Of a stretch of DNA of 64,000 bases, positions 1-10,535 are shown in pieces. Location of the stretch: contig JAKSZP010009198.1 in NCBI GenBank assembly GCA_022478985.1, positions 62,001 to 126,000 of the forward strand. The letters are read 5' to 3'. The position numbers and the translations under genes were made by a program. Position 1 is the stretch's first letter. The number at the start of each line of letters is the position of its first letter. The stretch comes from Massospora cicadina (Eukaryota > Entomophthoromycota > Entomophthoromycetes > Entomophthorales > Entomophthoraceae). The notes under the pieces were generated by a model. The model was not told where the DNA came from, made no database searches, and saw nothing but the letters and a program-made list of their open reading frames with translations.

Positions 1-2024
1 GTCCAATCGCTATCACCAATACTGAAACCAAAATACTAACTAAGATCTTAGCTAAGCGTCTGGGTTGCATTTCTCAGACAGCCCTCTCCCCCCATCAGTT
101 TAGCTTCATCCCAAATTTCTCAATTTGGGATAACATTCACACAATTGCCAACATCTGCCAAGCTAACCCCACAGGCGCCCTTGCTTTCCTGGACCAAAAG
201 AAAGCATATGACCGAGTGCACTGGGGTTACCTAGAACAGTGTCTAAAGGCTTTCAACTTACCACCCATTTTATAAACTGGGCGCTCCTCCTAACGCGCTC
301 AGCCAGGTTTGCAATCAGAGGCCCAGGTTTCCTAACTGACACCATCACCTTCCAAAGGGGCCTCAAACAAGGTAATCCGCTTAGCCCCTACTATACAATT
401 TCAGCCTTGACCCTCTCCTCCGCATTGTAAACTCAAAGCTCACTGGAATCAGGTTGGAGGGACAACTACCAGCCAAAATGCTCGCCTTTGCTGATGACTG
501 CGTTGTTGTAGTCTCAGGCAATAGGGATGCCAAGGCGATTGAGCGCATTATTCACTAGTATGAGTCAGTGAGTAATGCCATGCTGAACAAACAAAAAACA
601 GAGGTAATTGTTATGGTCAAATTTAGTTTGAACTGGTCTGCACCCTCTCACCACCCCACAAACCAACCAATTACACATCCAACCACAAAACAACGATCCA
701 ATCCAGTAGAACCACTGTATTTACCCTTTGCACACCACCCCGCCACCAACCCAGTCCGTCATCTAGGCATATGGCTCAAAGCCGGTGGATATGCACTTGA
801 CACCATTGAAACCAACATTTTGGACAACATCACAAAAAGAATGACATGTATGCAGAGGAGTAAAGCTAGTATAAATGGAAGAGTTGTGTTAGCCAACTCC
901 CTGATCTTGTCAAAGTTATAGTTTGCTGCCCACGCAGTTCCCTTCTCCACCAACTTTACCAACGCAGTCTACAAGCTCCTGCAGAACTGGCTATGGTCTG
1001 GATACCGCGCACCTGTCAGGCTGGAGACCATGTATGGCCCACGGAAGAAAGGCGGGATGGGGCTGCTCAACTTCAAGGAAAGAGCAACGCAAATCCTAGG
1101 CTCATGGGTATCTCTCACAACGTCACCCAACCCACCATCCCCCCACTGGGCTAAGGCAGCCCAAACCAATTTTGCAAGGGCACTACATCTGAGGTCCCCC
1201 TCCAACCCTGCAACCCTGATGAACTACTTTGCAACACATCCAACCGTCACTGGACCGCACAACACCAATTGATATTTGAAACGCATCCTGTACAACCTAA
1301 GACAAGGGGATTGGAGCTTCTCCTATGCACAGCAATCTGAAGACATTCACCCTCAAACTGGTTTCATGCAACTCCACAGGGGACAAACGGTGTCTAACGC
1401 GCCTGCCCCACTACCACCCTTTCCTATTTCCTGGATTGACTACCTAGACTACCAAGACGTCCCATATGACTTGCGCACCCAAAAGCAGGTGTGGGACCTC
1501 GTCACCTGCCCCCTCTTATCCCCACAAGTGTGCTCCATAGTGTGGCGATACATGCGCCATATGTTTAGAACAGCTGACTGTACTTTATTAATGTTCAAGA
1601 CATGCGCCATCTGCGGCGGACCCAACACTAGCACACCGCCTGGAAGAGTGCCCGCCATCCACGCATATCTGGGCCAACGTGATGCACTTGTTTCAACAAT
1701 CACCTACAACCAAATTCCAATTATCCCACGATATCCTGGCACTCAACATGGCCTCGCCTATCCCCCAGGCACTAAGGGCTCTAATTGTGAGCATTGCAAT
1801 ATGGTCCATTCACACAATTACCCTCAACGCCTTCAACGGGATCCTCCACACTTTCAACCAAGCCATCATCAGGTTCCACAGCCATTGGACGACCACTTCC
1901 AAGCCTGGATGTTCAGCTCACTCCAACACAAATGGAAGAAACGGATGGGCAACTGGATTCCAATCTGGTTCCTTTGCTATGACATTGAAAACCTCACAGT
2001 CTTTATAGTTGGTACACCCTACTA
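1..2024 (+). pseudogene. LINE ORF2 fragment: reverse transcriptase and C-terminal zinc-finger region
   Basis: The frame-disrupted translation shows the LINE reverse transcriptase in order: FLDQKKAYDRVHWGYL near 188-235 (motif with the first catalytic Asp region), RGPGFLT and RGLKQGNPLSP near 318-390, and LAFADDCVVVV near 481-510, where FADD carries the catalytic Asp pair. After that come the thumb-like region (VRHLGIWLKAGGYALD near 748-800, GGMGLLNFKERATQILGSW near 1053-1110) and a C-terminal Cys-rich motif beginning CAICGG near 1604, whose His and last Cys are in another frame. Stops (for example TAG near 556) and frameshifts make it non-functional. Unlike L2 and L3, the stretch 568-921 is open across the site where those two share a TAA stop. 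Confidence 0.85.
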
Positions 2025-2224
2025 GCCCCTGAGCTGCCATGCCACTTAAGTCTAGTCACCCACCACCCATGGCCCCCCAGCCACACCCAAAGTGTGCCGA
2101 GTCGTATTTTTGATTTCCCTTGTTTTACACTTTTTCCCTTCTCTGTTTCCCACTTTCCTCTTCCCTACATAACGGATGTGTCTGTCCCCTGGTCGGCCAT
2201 CCTTGTATAAATAAATAAAATAAA
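1..2224 (+). mobile_element. LINE copy L1c, 3' part (left end outside window)
   Basis: This is the 3' half of a non-LTR retrotransposon: reverse transcriptase, C-terminal domain, 3' UTR and an A/T-rich repeat tail (ATAAATAAATAAAATAAA near 2207-2224). It is a diverged relative of L2 and L3 further right, recognisable by the same order of protein motifs and the same 3' tail core, TGTCTGTCCCCTGGTCGGCC at about 2179-2198. The 5' end and any target-site duplication lie outside the window. It is older or from another subfamily than L2 and L3, because protein motifs align only with many substitutions. Confidence 0.9.
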
Positions 2225-2352
2225 CCCGTTACAACAAATGTTTAGAAAATTATTTACACTGATACCTTTTTCTATCTTCCTTATAGAAAACAATTGACTA
2301 ATTAGATTTAATAAAGTTCATTAGAAATTTTGATGCTTTAATGATGTAATAA

Positions 2353-4216
2353 CTTAAATTTTTCCCACTCAGAATATTTTTTAAAAAAGTAAAAATTTAA
2401 TTTACAACATCAATTTGCTGAAACTCAGTTCTGCCCTAGTGTCTTGTCTCCAACACCTGTTGCTCCAGCATAAGGTAGCAGCAAAACTCCCCCTAGAATT
2501 TTCTTCCCTTTTCAATAGACGCGTTCATAAGGGATCATCCTGTTCATCCAAATCCTCAGGTTGTTTTGTCCCTCCTAAGGGTATCACATTGCACTTTTCG
2601 TGTCCACCTAACTTGCTTACACCCCAATGCTCTCCCACAATCAGCACTCTGATATTGCCTCCAAGTCAATTGTGAGCATTTATCACATATGCAACAAAAC
2701 AATTAGAAAGCTGGCAACTGCCGCCTTTGAGCTAGCTAGCTTATTGATTTACACCCATATAAGGCATTATGTTATTGAGTTTCCATCAAGAAGGATGCGG
2801 CTGTGGCTGAAAGAACCTCTTTAATTTTTAAAAAACCCTATACTCACCATTAATACTTTACTTACTACAATGCTACCCTTGTTATCACATTTGCTGACCT
2901 CACCTCACACCTCCTTCAACATGATCTATTTGAAGAGGTGATGTTAAGCTTTCAGCCTTTTCCATTGACCCCATTCTGCATTTTATTGTTCCTTCCTGTA
3001 AAGAGCGCCTTGATGCCCCTTGTGAAACTGCCACCATCACTCCTCACCATCCCAATATTGCTCAACAGATCCCCCTAATACTTGCATTAGTGCAGCTCTG
3101 GTTTATTTTTTTGAGTTTGAGTTGAAAATGGAAGCCAGATCTGGCCATATGTTTTAAATTGCATCATTATAATTTATGTCTCCTAACTGCTAATAAACCA
3201 CCGTTAACACAATCTTTGACATTAGCAGTATTTACTGAAGGGGGTGTTTTGCTGATAACTCCCACTTGCTTGGTGGGCCAGCGCAAAAATTTCTTTTATT
3301 TCAACCCTATAATCTCACCCACCATCATGAAAATACACTAGACAATCGGATCATGATCAAAACCATGTTTTCTCCCACTCTCCATCTCAATTTCACACCA
3401 AGTATCAGCCATATGCAGATGCCTTGACCCAAATCAACCAGAATCTGGGCCCTATTTTTTGAGGTTTCTGATTCAGGGGTCCTCATTAAAGTTTTCTGGC
3501 CTTACATTAAATGGTTATTAGTTCTGAATAATATGCTAAATTACACCCTCATTTTTTTGCCTTGTAAACAATCTCTGCACTATTTTAATCTGACAATCAG
3601 CCTGCAGTTTATTCGTCTGCATCATGAAATTGTCGTCCTCTCTGCAAAGCTGCAGCTAAATATCTTACTTCGCTTGCAGAGGGTCTCACTCATCCAGATA
3701 TACCTTCAACCCATATCATTGCAGGTAAGCGTGACCTTCTCAACTTTCACAAGAAGGCACATGAATCAATATTATATATTGTGTCAGTGGCCTGTAACCA
3801 AAAACTAAGACAAGCTATAATAATATTTTCACCTTTTTTAAGCTTCTAACGCCCATATTTAAGAAAAGTATAATAGTGATAATTATGTTAATGCCTTTAT
3901 TGCAGCACAATATATTCCCCGCATCTCCCTTGGGTGACATTGAACCCCATACTGCTTATGTTTCCACACCCTTGCTTTCAACCTTATTCTGCACCATGCT
4001 TCCTGGAGATGAAGCGGAAGAAGCGCATCCTGATACTTTTTCCCCCTCTGTCATAACCAGCTAGCGGTTTGATCTTGCTCACTTAATTAGTTTTAGTTTT
4101 ATTGTTTTTGGAGCCATTTTTTGCTTTTGCACTTTGGTCCGATTTATTCTTTATATCTTGCTTTCTTTTCAATATTGTCCGCCCTTTAGATGGATTATCT
4201 CAGATAAAAAAATGTT
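2353..4216 (+). mobile_element. H1: ORF1-only LINE-like element, full length, decayed
   Basis: First of six copies of a ~1.9 kb family that I do not recognise from any named family. It starts near CTTAAATTTTTCCCACTCAG (2353), comparable with CTTTTCTTTCCACTCAAGCC of H3. It ends in a decayed form of the family tail (TTGTCCGCCCTTTAGATGG, from 4175) followed by AGATAAAAAAATG. The first half aligns throughout with H6 (36.6-37.4 kb) and the second half with H3 and H5. No endonuclease or reverse transcriptase motif is present. No clean target-site duplication was found. It is heavily decayed; the boundaries are good to about 10-20 bp. Confidence 0.7.
2415..3115 (+). pseudogene. H1 ORF1-like (gag-like) coding remnant
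   Basis: This remnant of the family protein is identified by alignment with H6, not by intact frames. The best block is near 2955-3080, which reads roughly LHFIVPSCKERLDAP then TITPHHPNIAQQIP. H6 has LIFTVPSGAERLAAL and TIIPHHPAIAQQIF at the same place. Upstream blocks match the WGSG-containing N-terminal region and the PFKGY-like region of the other copies, but in several frames. The predicted role, by homology to LINE ORF1, is RNA binding in a ribonucleoprotein particle. The zinc-knuckle region is not recognisable in this copy. Confidence 0.55.
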
Positions 4217-4599
4217 TTAGTCAAACTTTATCTCTTGATTCACCAGCTTTTGGTCAATTTTTTAGTACAATTATAATAAACAACTGCACTAGTTGTTAAA
4301 CCTCTCCATTCACCCTATGTCAATGATCTTAACGCCTGCTAGCCTCCTGCGGGGCAGTGGAGCACTTCCTCCTAGTGTTTTTAACTGTTGGCAAAACTTC
4401 CAAGCAGGATCTGCTAGCCCCTAAAAAATTCTGTTCAGTAGTACTCCTAAGGACTTAGCTCTCCACCTTTCAAAAACCCAGGCGGTGCCTTACAGCCCTT
4501 GTGCCCCCTATAGCAATATATCATTTGGCCTTCCATGTTGAATATGGAAAATTGTTCTTATAAAAGATAAACAAATATTCAAAATCAGCCCAGGCAATT

Positions 4600-5060
4600 A
4601 TGCAGTCTGGAGGCTTCATCGACTTTCACTCCTTCAAGGGGTATCTTGACCTTGACTTCATGAGTGAAGCTGATGCTGCATATGCAGATACCATTCCCCT
4701 GGCATTCCAGAGCATCTACTTCCCAACCACATGTACCCAGGTGCCCTATGATACCACTCTTGTGGTCCAGTTTGTGGGAGTTCCCACCTATTCCCACCAA
4801 AATATTTCATAATGAGCTAATTGCAGAAGTATTGGCATATGGATTTGACCCCATCCTGCTATATGTGGTTCCCAATGGAGTCACTAGGCTTGCAGACCCT
4901 CACACTTTCAGATAATACATCCCATCTTAACTAAGATATACCACTTGATCTCCCCTAACACCATTGTCCTTTATTACCTGACCATCCTTTCTGGATATGT
5001 GTGGATGGAGGGCAGATCATCTGTCCCACCTGTTTTGAACTGTACCATTTGAAATGGCGC
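4600..5060 (+). pseudogene. H2 ORF1-like protein with zinc-knuckle remnant
   Basis: This is the clearest stretch of the family protein on the plus strand. It reads SGGFIDFHSFKGYLDLDF at the start, then TTLVVQFVGVPT and, after a frameshift near 4801, LIAEVLAYGFDPILLYVVP and NGVTRLADPHTF up to 4915. After a further gap, 4983-5033 reads HPFWICVDGGQIICPTC followed by FELYH. LINE L3 ORF1 has HPFWVTVDSAPHICTHC at the equivalent place, and the upstream LPxxVxxxILxxxLxxGLxxYG pattern of the LINE resembles the family's LPTQLPPAVLHQELMAGLAAYG as read in pieces from H3. I infer an RNA-binding LINE ORF1 homologue. The last Cys of the knuckle is missing here. Confidence 0.75.
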
Positions 5061-5184
5061 TTTATATTTGTGTATGAGCTGTAGCCCAAACACTCAACTC
5101 CTCTCATGACAACCCCAACACAAACACAGCAACTTTCTTTAAATGGGGCACAATACCCCTTTTCCTCCACCCAAGGCAATAACC

Positions 5185-5189
5185 ACATC
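5185..5189 (+). repeat. Target-site duplication of G1 (left), ACATC
   Basis: The five bases ACATC directly precede the TGTCAGAC start of the G1 5' LTR. The same five bases follow the CCAACA end of the 3' LTR at 17153-17157. A perfect 5-bp duplication is typical of Ty3/gypsy integrase. Confidence 0.9.
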
Positions 5190-5252
5190 TGTCAGACATT
5201 TGCACTCACAGCTCCAAGTTAAGAATTTTCTAGGTCAAAATGGGCTGACATG
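5190..5252 (+). repeat. G1 5' LTR, part 1 (left of LINE L2)
   Basis: The LTR starts TGTCAGACATTTGCACTCAC, against TGTTAGACATTTGCCCTCAC in the 3' LTR at 16386. It is interrupted at 5252/5253 by L2 and resumes at 10536. The last 16 bases, 5237-5252, form the left copy of the L2 target-site duplication. Confidence 0.92.
5237..5252 (+). repeat. Target-site duplication of LINE L2 (left copy)
   Basis: AAAATGGGCTGACATG is repeated exactly at 10520-10535, just after the L2 tail. The unoccupied site survives in the G1 3' LTR near 16434-16450 as GAAATGGGCTGACGCAG. Confidence 0.95.
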
Positions 5253-5349
5253 AAAACTTTTTTTTTCTCGTTGCAAACACTTTTGCAACCTATTCAATTC
5301 AAGACTAAATCTAGTTTGATAATCTCATAGAGGGGATTAGTCTGCGCTC

Positions 5350-5457
5350 ATGTCTGGGAGCAGTTGGGCAAGCAAGGCAAGAGGAGCAGGCGGAAGGCCT
5401 GCGGCCTCTAACGTTCAAAAACGCCCCAGAGAATCCGGCGGAATAGAAAAAATCTAA
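5350..5457 (+). other. Small upstream ORF in the L2 leader (35 codons)
   Basis: An ATG at 5350 opens a short basic, Gly/Ser/Arg-rich frame (starting MSGSSWASKARGAGG) that ends at TAA 5455-5457, six bases before the ORF1 ATG at 5463. L3 has the same ATG at 18693 and the same TAA, with one CAA-to-TGA-like change inside. It may be an upstream ORF, or the original N-terminus of ORF1 separated by a frame change in the adjoining A-runs. The sequence alone does not decide. Confidence 0.4.
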
Positions 5458-5462
5458 AAAAA

Positions 5463-6768
5463 ATGGTGGTCACAATTTCCCCAGAGATACTCGCGTGGCA
5501 AGCACGATGCAATCAGTACATCAACACGCCACATTCCCAGCCACTTTTATCAATGGAATTTGGAGTCCGTGTGTATCTGGACATCCAAAAAACAGCCCTA
5601 TGGGAAAAATTTTGTGAAGATGTACACAAAATTTTCCTGACTGCGGTGTACGTTGCACCTCACTCCATGTCATGCGGTTGGCTGGACCTAGGTTTCAAAA
5701 GCAAAATAGCAGCAGATGAGGCTGCAGCGGTGCGCATAGTGGTTGACCTCCCCGAAGGGCAATGGGTTGTCAAAACTAAATACACCAGATGGACAAAATC
5801 AAACCAAATTTTCCTCACATTTGACTTTTTGCCTACTATGGTAAAACGTGACATTTTGGAGCAACACCTGAAAGATGGTCTCGCCATATATGCCAAAATA
5901 CAATCTTTCAAAATGCAACGTTTCACGCTGATGCCACACCTGTGCACCAGCAAAGCCATCGCAGTTCTGACCCCAACTGAGGAGATCACGAAGGACCTAA
6001 CTCAGATCCCACACTCCACCTTTATTGATATCGCAGGGCATACCACCCACCCATTCCGGGTAACCGTGGACAGCACGCCCCCCATTTGCACCCACTGTGA
6101 CGCGTTCGGCCATAAGGCGCACACATGCCCCATCAAGGAGGGCGTCACATTCCAAGAGCACCCCTCAGCGGCCATGGCCAACAGAGAGGTGCACTATGAA
6201 CCAACTGCAAGCACCAAGGAGGCTTTCCTGTGGGAAGCACAAGGCTGTTACCTATTGGTAAAGCCCATCTCCCCACAGTAGCGGAAGAAGGCCAAGCAGG
6301 CCCATAGGGCCACGGCCAAGGAAGCGGCCAAGGCCACCACCACCATCCCACACTCACAACGCCAGGAGGACATGGAGACCTTCGCAGCAGAAGTGACTCG
6401 GGAATCTATCACCCAATCAAATTGGGAGGCCCATGCCGAGCGGGCCACTCAATCCAAGGATACAATGGGAGATTTGATCTCACCCAATCGCTGCACCCAA
6501 GCTCCGGTAAAAACTGACTTGGGACCTATCCCAAAAAAAAATTTTTTTTGCCCCACTTGACGGTGCACTGAACTTATCCGCACTGCAAAAAATTCGTCCA
6601 ATGTCAGGAAAACAAAAAGCGAAGGCTAAAGCCAACGCGACTATTTCTGCAAAAATTAACAAAAACCCCAATAGCATTGCTGCTAATACCCACGCTGCTT
6701 TGAAAGCCCGTGGGGATCTGGAAGAGGCTGGTGGGCCTGGGGGCCCACCCCTCGCACCTAAGGTGTGA
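5463..6768 (+). pseudogene. L2 ORF1: gag-like RNA-binding protein with CCHC zinc knuckle
   Basis: LINE ORF1 proteins coat the element RNA and form the ribonucleoprotein particle. The first 272 codons (5463-6281) are open. They contain an RRM-like region (NQIFLTFDFLP, then ILEQHLKDGLAIYAKIQSF at about residues 115-145) and a C-x2-C-x4-H-x4-C knuckle, CTHCDAFGHKAHTC, near residue 210. A TAG at 6279-6281 (L3 reads through here) and a TGA at 6558-6560 break the frame. A basic Lys/Ala-rich tail follows, and a last segment in another frame (from MSGKQKAKANAT at 6601) ends at a TGA that overlaps the ORF2 ATG at 6768. In L3 that TGA is CGA. The start at 5463 sits in AAAAATGG; L3 has CTG there, so the true start is uncertain. 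Confidence 0.85.
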
Positions 6769-8096
6769 TGGGGGAAACCTTCACTCTAGGGACGCTGAAT
6801 ATTGCTGGACTCAAGGCCTCCCCATCCCAGGCTAGGAAACTGAGTTTTTTACAAAACAATTTACCCGTGGATATCCTGGCCATCCAGGAGTCCCACTGTC
6901 CACGAGGTTCCGAGGAAGCTTGGAAAACAATGCTCCTCCCATCCCTATCCATTTGGTCAAAGCACTATGGGGTGCTAATTTGGAAAAACAATTTTTTCAA
7001 ATTCACATCCTCAGAAACATTCCTAAATGGCTGAGTGCTCGTTGTCACCTTCTCATGGGCTGACGTTGCGCACACAATCATCAACATTTATGCCCCAAAC
7101 AGTGCACATGAGCGTCAGGAATTTTTCTCATTGGTCAAATCCCTCCTGCTACCCCCCAATTCTTTCCTAGTTGGTGACATGAACTGTTGGCTAACCTCAC
7201 CAACGGACTGGTGGCCACCCTCACCCCACGCCCCACAGGGTCACATAGAACTACGCGTTCTAAAAGCCACCCTTGGGTTAATGGATGCACTGCCGCGACA
7301 TGCCCCACTGCTCGAAAACATGACGTGTCCCCATGTCCACAATGGCCAATTAAGGTCCATGACCCGCATTGACCTTATTCTTTTGCCATCAAAATTCCAA
7401 CCCCACATCTCACACTTCAAAACAACGAAAATGGAATTCTCTGACCACCAACTGGTCTTGATAACATACCACTTGCCCATCACAGTTGCAAAGGCCCCAC
7501 ATTGGTGCAAAATCCGCCCCCTTGAGCTTGCGTCGCCAGGATTTTCCACGTGGGTGGAAGAGGCAACTTTGGCAAAATTGTTTGTTGCACTGTTTTGCGT
7601 GGACCCCATTTCCACATGGGCAACTTTCAATGAAGACACCATCTGCCACTATCGCCATCTTTCCTCCAGATGCTCACGAGCCACATTGGCGGTTATATCA
7701 TGTGCACTGGTGGAATTGGCCCACTTAGAGTCCAACATTCCAGCCACATATAGCCCTGCATGGGGCCAGAAGTGGGTGGAGGCAGCCGCCTACCTCAACG
7801 CACTCGAAAGGCAACACAAAGATTGGGTTTGTGTCCAATACAGGGCCACACGCATCACTAAAGGTGACAAGTGCACCGCATACTTCTTTAAAAAAAATTT
7901 CGCACCACGCCAGAGCGTGGCCTGCACACAGGTGCAAAGATCAGATAATTCCATTGCAGACACACCGGCTGAAGTGGCATTCAAAATGCAAAGATATTAC
8001 TCCAAGTTATACCAAGCTGAACCCATTAGCTGGCCGAAATGGCGGAATTTCTCAACTGAGCTCATATCCGCACCATTTTCTGATACCCGGAAATAA
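6768..8096 (+). pseudogene. L2 ORF2, part 1: AP-like endonuclease (EEP family)
   Basis: This domain nicks target DNA to prime reverse transcription. Motifs appear in the expected order: LGTLNIAGL, then VDILAIQESH (catalytic Glu), NIYAPN near 7084, VGDMNCW near 7171, MTRIDLIL near 7359 and FSDHQLV near 7438 (Ser-Asp-His catalytic signature). All catalytic residues I can see are kept. An in-frame TGA at 7032-7034 splits the domain, and the same TGA is present at the homologous place in L3 (20372-20374). The rest of this block, to 8096, is the linker towards RT, ending in a region homologous to AEMAEFLDRAH of L3 but shifted in frame. Confidence 0.88.
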
Positions 8097-10412
8097 TGAA
8101 TTTAATTACTCCTAACAAATTATGGACAGCCATTCACGGTGCGCCAAACCGAAAATGCCCAGGCCCAGATAGCATTCCATATGAGTTCTACAAATATATT
8201 TTAAATATATATCCCCATTGCTGCTAGCCTCACTCAACCAAAGCCTGTTGGAAATGCGCCTCCTACCAGGAGGACATGAGGCCTTTACTGTCAAACTCTT
8301 CAAGAAAGGGGATGGGCTTGACTTAGCCAACTGGCGCCCCATTTCTAACAAACACAGACACCAAAATTTTAACCAAAATCATGGCTAACTGTTTAGGGAC
8401 TGTAGCATCTGCCACCATCTCCCCAGAACAATTCAGTTTCATCCCCAGAAGGTCAATTTGGGATAGCGTGCACTCTGTGGCTAATGTGTTTCAGTCCACA
8501 GCCTCTGGGGCACTTGTATTCTTGGAGCAACAAAAGACCTATGATAGAGTAAACTGGGAATACCTAAGGGCCTGCCTCCATCAATTCCGCCTACCCCCCG
8601 CTTCATTAACTGGGTGATGCTGCTCACGGAATCTGCAACAATGGCTGTGCGTGGCCCAGGCTTCCTAACGGAAGTAGTCCGCCCTCAAAGGGGCCTGCGA
8701 CAAGGGGACCCCCTCAGCCCACTTTTATACAACTTCAGCCTGGACCCACTACTGCGAAAGGTGAATGCCCACCTCACTGGGGTCCATGTGCCAGGCCAAA
8801 CCCCAGTCAAGATGATGGCATTTGCAGATGATTGCGTGGTGGGGGTGTCTAATAACAAAGATGCACGTGCGCTTGAAGCCGTCATCCAGGAATATTCCTG
8901 GGTAAGCAACGCGGCACTGAACGCCTCCAAAACCGAAATCATCCTCCTTGGTCAGTTTCAGAACTGCTGGGCCCCAGCAAGTAGTTCCTAACCTGGCCCA
9001 TCTGCTCGCCCACGTCCACGCCTTACTAGCTCAACACACACTGCTCCACTGGTGCTCCCCTTTGTGCCACGTCCTACCATAGGACCAGTATGCCATCTGG
9101 GCATGTGGATGGAGGCAGGCGGATACGCGTCAGCAGTAATGAAGTGCCATATATTGGACAACGTGACGAAGCGAATTGCCTCTCTCAGAACCCATCCCAC
9201 TACCCTCACTGGCAGGGTTGTTCTTGCCACTTTATGCTTCTATCCAAAGTGTGGTTCAGAGCCCACGCCATCCCCTTCTCCCCAAGCTTCTTCAAATCCC
9301 TGTATGCTTTGCTGCAAGGATGGCTTTGGTTAGGCCGCCCTCCACCAGTATGGCTAGAGGTCATGTTTGGCCCTCATCATCATGGTGGCATGGGCCTGCT
9401 TGACTCTAAAGCCCATGCCGCCAAGATCCTGGGCACCTGGATCGCGGCCATCACTGCTCCTACGCTCCCATCCCTATACTGGTCCCGCGTGGCCCGCTCC
9501 AACTTCTCCCAAGCCTTGGGCCTCAACAATCCATCAAACCCCCACTCCCTGATGAAATACCTCGCATCACACACATCGGTCACAGGTCCTCACGGTACTA
9601 AAACCCAATACAAACGAATCCTACTCTCCATGTGGAGCGCTGAGTGGAGAATTCATATTAGCGGACATAAAACTGATGAGGCCGCCCCTCTCCTAAGTTC
9701 ACGCAAGAGGTACAGGGGCTACCCATCCATAATGGCGTGATCCCCATACGGCCCCATGTCCTATCCAGGGTGGACTACCTGGACATGATGGACTTCCCTT
9801 ACTCCACTGAGACCCAAAAGACTATCTGGAAATACGCACACCATCCTCTTTTTGCAGCCTCAAGTCCGCTCCCATGTGTGGCGCTGCCTGAGGCGGGTGT
9901 GCCGTACAGCTGAGCGCTCTAATGCTTTACACTCATCCTGTGTCATGTGTGGCCAGTATGGAACGCTGTTCCACCGCCTGGAGAAGTGCCCCACCTCTAA
10001 AGTGATATGGCGCGAATTCCAACGTCTGCTAGGCCAGGATCAAACGCATCCCTTCAGTCTGTCAAGAGATATGTTTGCTTCATCAATGGCCTCCCCCTCC
10101 CACCCTCCCTCCGTGCTCTGGTGGTTGCAATCGCCATGTGGACTATCCACACGATTGTTTTGGATGCCATCGCTGGCTTCATCCCCACCCTCCCTGAAGC
10201 TGTCCACAGATTCGGTCTCATTTGGTGGAACACCTTCAAGCGTGGATGTTTGGATATTTCCCACCGCGTCACCAACAGCTGGTCTCCTCCTGGTTCCCTG
10301 TCTGGTTCATCAAATCAGACCCCTTCCTCCACACGTGCTCAATAGTGGCTACGGCCTCTTCACACGTTCCCTCCCCCTCCCCATAAGTGGCGTTCCCGCT
10401 GGCAACAAGAAA
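8097..10412 (+). pseudogene. L2 ORF2, part 2: reverse transcriptase and C-terminal CCHC region
   Basis: RT motifs in pieces: CPGPD near 8158, ISPEQFSFIPRRSIWD near 8420, YDRVNWEYL near 8540, RGLRQGDPLSPLLYN near 8690 and MAFADDCVVGV near 8815, with the catalytic FADD intact. A TAA at 8989-8991 is shared with L3 (22333-22335), although L1c is open there. After it come HLGMWMEAGGYAS, GGMGLLDSKAHAAKILGTW near 9388, and CVMCGQYGTLFHRLEKC near 9942, a C-x2-C-x7-H-x4-C motif of the kind found at the C-terminus of many LINE ORF2 proteins. One base appears lost or gained near 8100-8200 and 8600 relative to L3. Confidence 0.88.
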
Positions 10413-10474
10413 TAGCATCGCTTCTCTGTGGTGCCTCCCCTGGTACTAAGTTTTGTCTTGTCTTAGTCATATTC

Positions 10475-10519
10475 GTAAGTGTCCATCCCATGGTCGGCCT
10501 TCCCGCAATAAATTAAATT
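10475..10519 (+). other. L2 conserved 3' tail
   Basis: GTGTCCATCCCATGGTCGGC followed by CTTCCCGCAATAAATTAAA. The first part is the core shared by all three LINEs and by the H elements, and is the likely recognition site for the LINE reverse transcriptase. Its CCATCCCATGG can form a tiny stem (CCAT/ATGG). The A/T repeat replaces poly(A). Confidence 0.75.
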
Positions 10520-10535
10520 AAAATGGGCTGACATG
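10520..10535 (+). repeat. Target-site duplication of LINE L2 (right copy)
   Basis: An exact copy of 5237-5252. The first base overlaps the A-rich tail, so the left edge of the duplication could differ by a few bases. Confidence 0.95.

Larger units (their letters stand above)
4224..5189 (+). mobile_element. H2: ORF1-only LINE-like element, first segment
   Basis: The element begins only a few bases after the A-rich tail of H1, near ACTTTATCTCTTGATTCACC (4224-4243), so H1 and H2 lie head to tail. It contains the family's N-terminal block (GGGGCAGTGGAGCACTTCC, near 4349) and the ORF1-like coding region. It is cut at 5189 by gypsy G1, resumes at 17158-17487, is cut again by gypsy G2, and probably ends near 49.2 kb. 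H2 is therefore the base layer of a roughly 45-kb nested block. Confidence 0.75.
5253..10519 (+). mobile_element. L2: full-length LINE (APE-type non-LTR retrotransposon)
   Basis: A 5267-bp LINE inserted in the G1 5' LTR with a perfect 16-bp target-site duplication. It carries a ~200-bp 5' UTR with CTTTTTTTTTCTCGTTGC near the start, ORF1 with a zinc knuckle, and ORF2 with AP-like endonuclease, RT and a C-terminal CCHC motif. The 3' end is GTGTCCATCCCATGGTCGGC followed by an A/T repeat tail rather than poly(A). It is nearly identical to L3 at 18601-23869. The clade is uncertain: fungal Tad1, Deceiver or Inkcap types are candidates that a tree would settle. Stops and frameshifts disable it. Confidence 0.95.

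Noticed and set aside
3533..4299. Frames of 60-90 codons in the second half of H1 as small membrane proteins
   Set aside because: They are Leu/Phe-rich because of pyrimidine-rich DNA, and their frames are not conserved in H3, H5 or H6.
4585..5188. Minus-strand frames opposite H2
   Set aside because: The plus-strand translation matches five other copies and the LINE ORF1, so these are shadows.
6145..6448. Minus-strand Trp/Pro-rich frame (WWWWPWPLPWPWP)
   Set aside because: It is the antisense of the Lys/Ala-rich C-terminal part of L2 ORF1 (GCC/AAG/ACC codon repeats).
7241..7658. Minus-strand frames of 80-133 codons across the LINE endonuclease
   Set aside because: They are antisense shadows of the endonuclease ORF; similar shadows occur at the same place in L3 (20580-20963).
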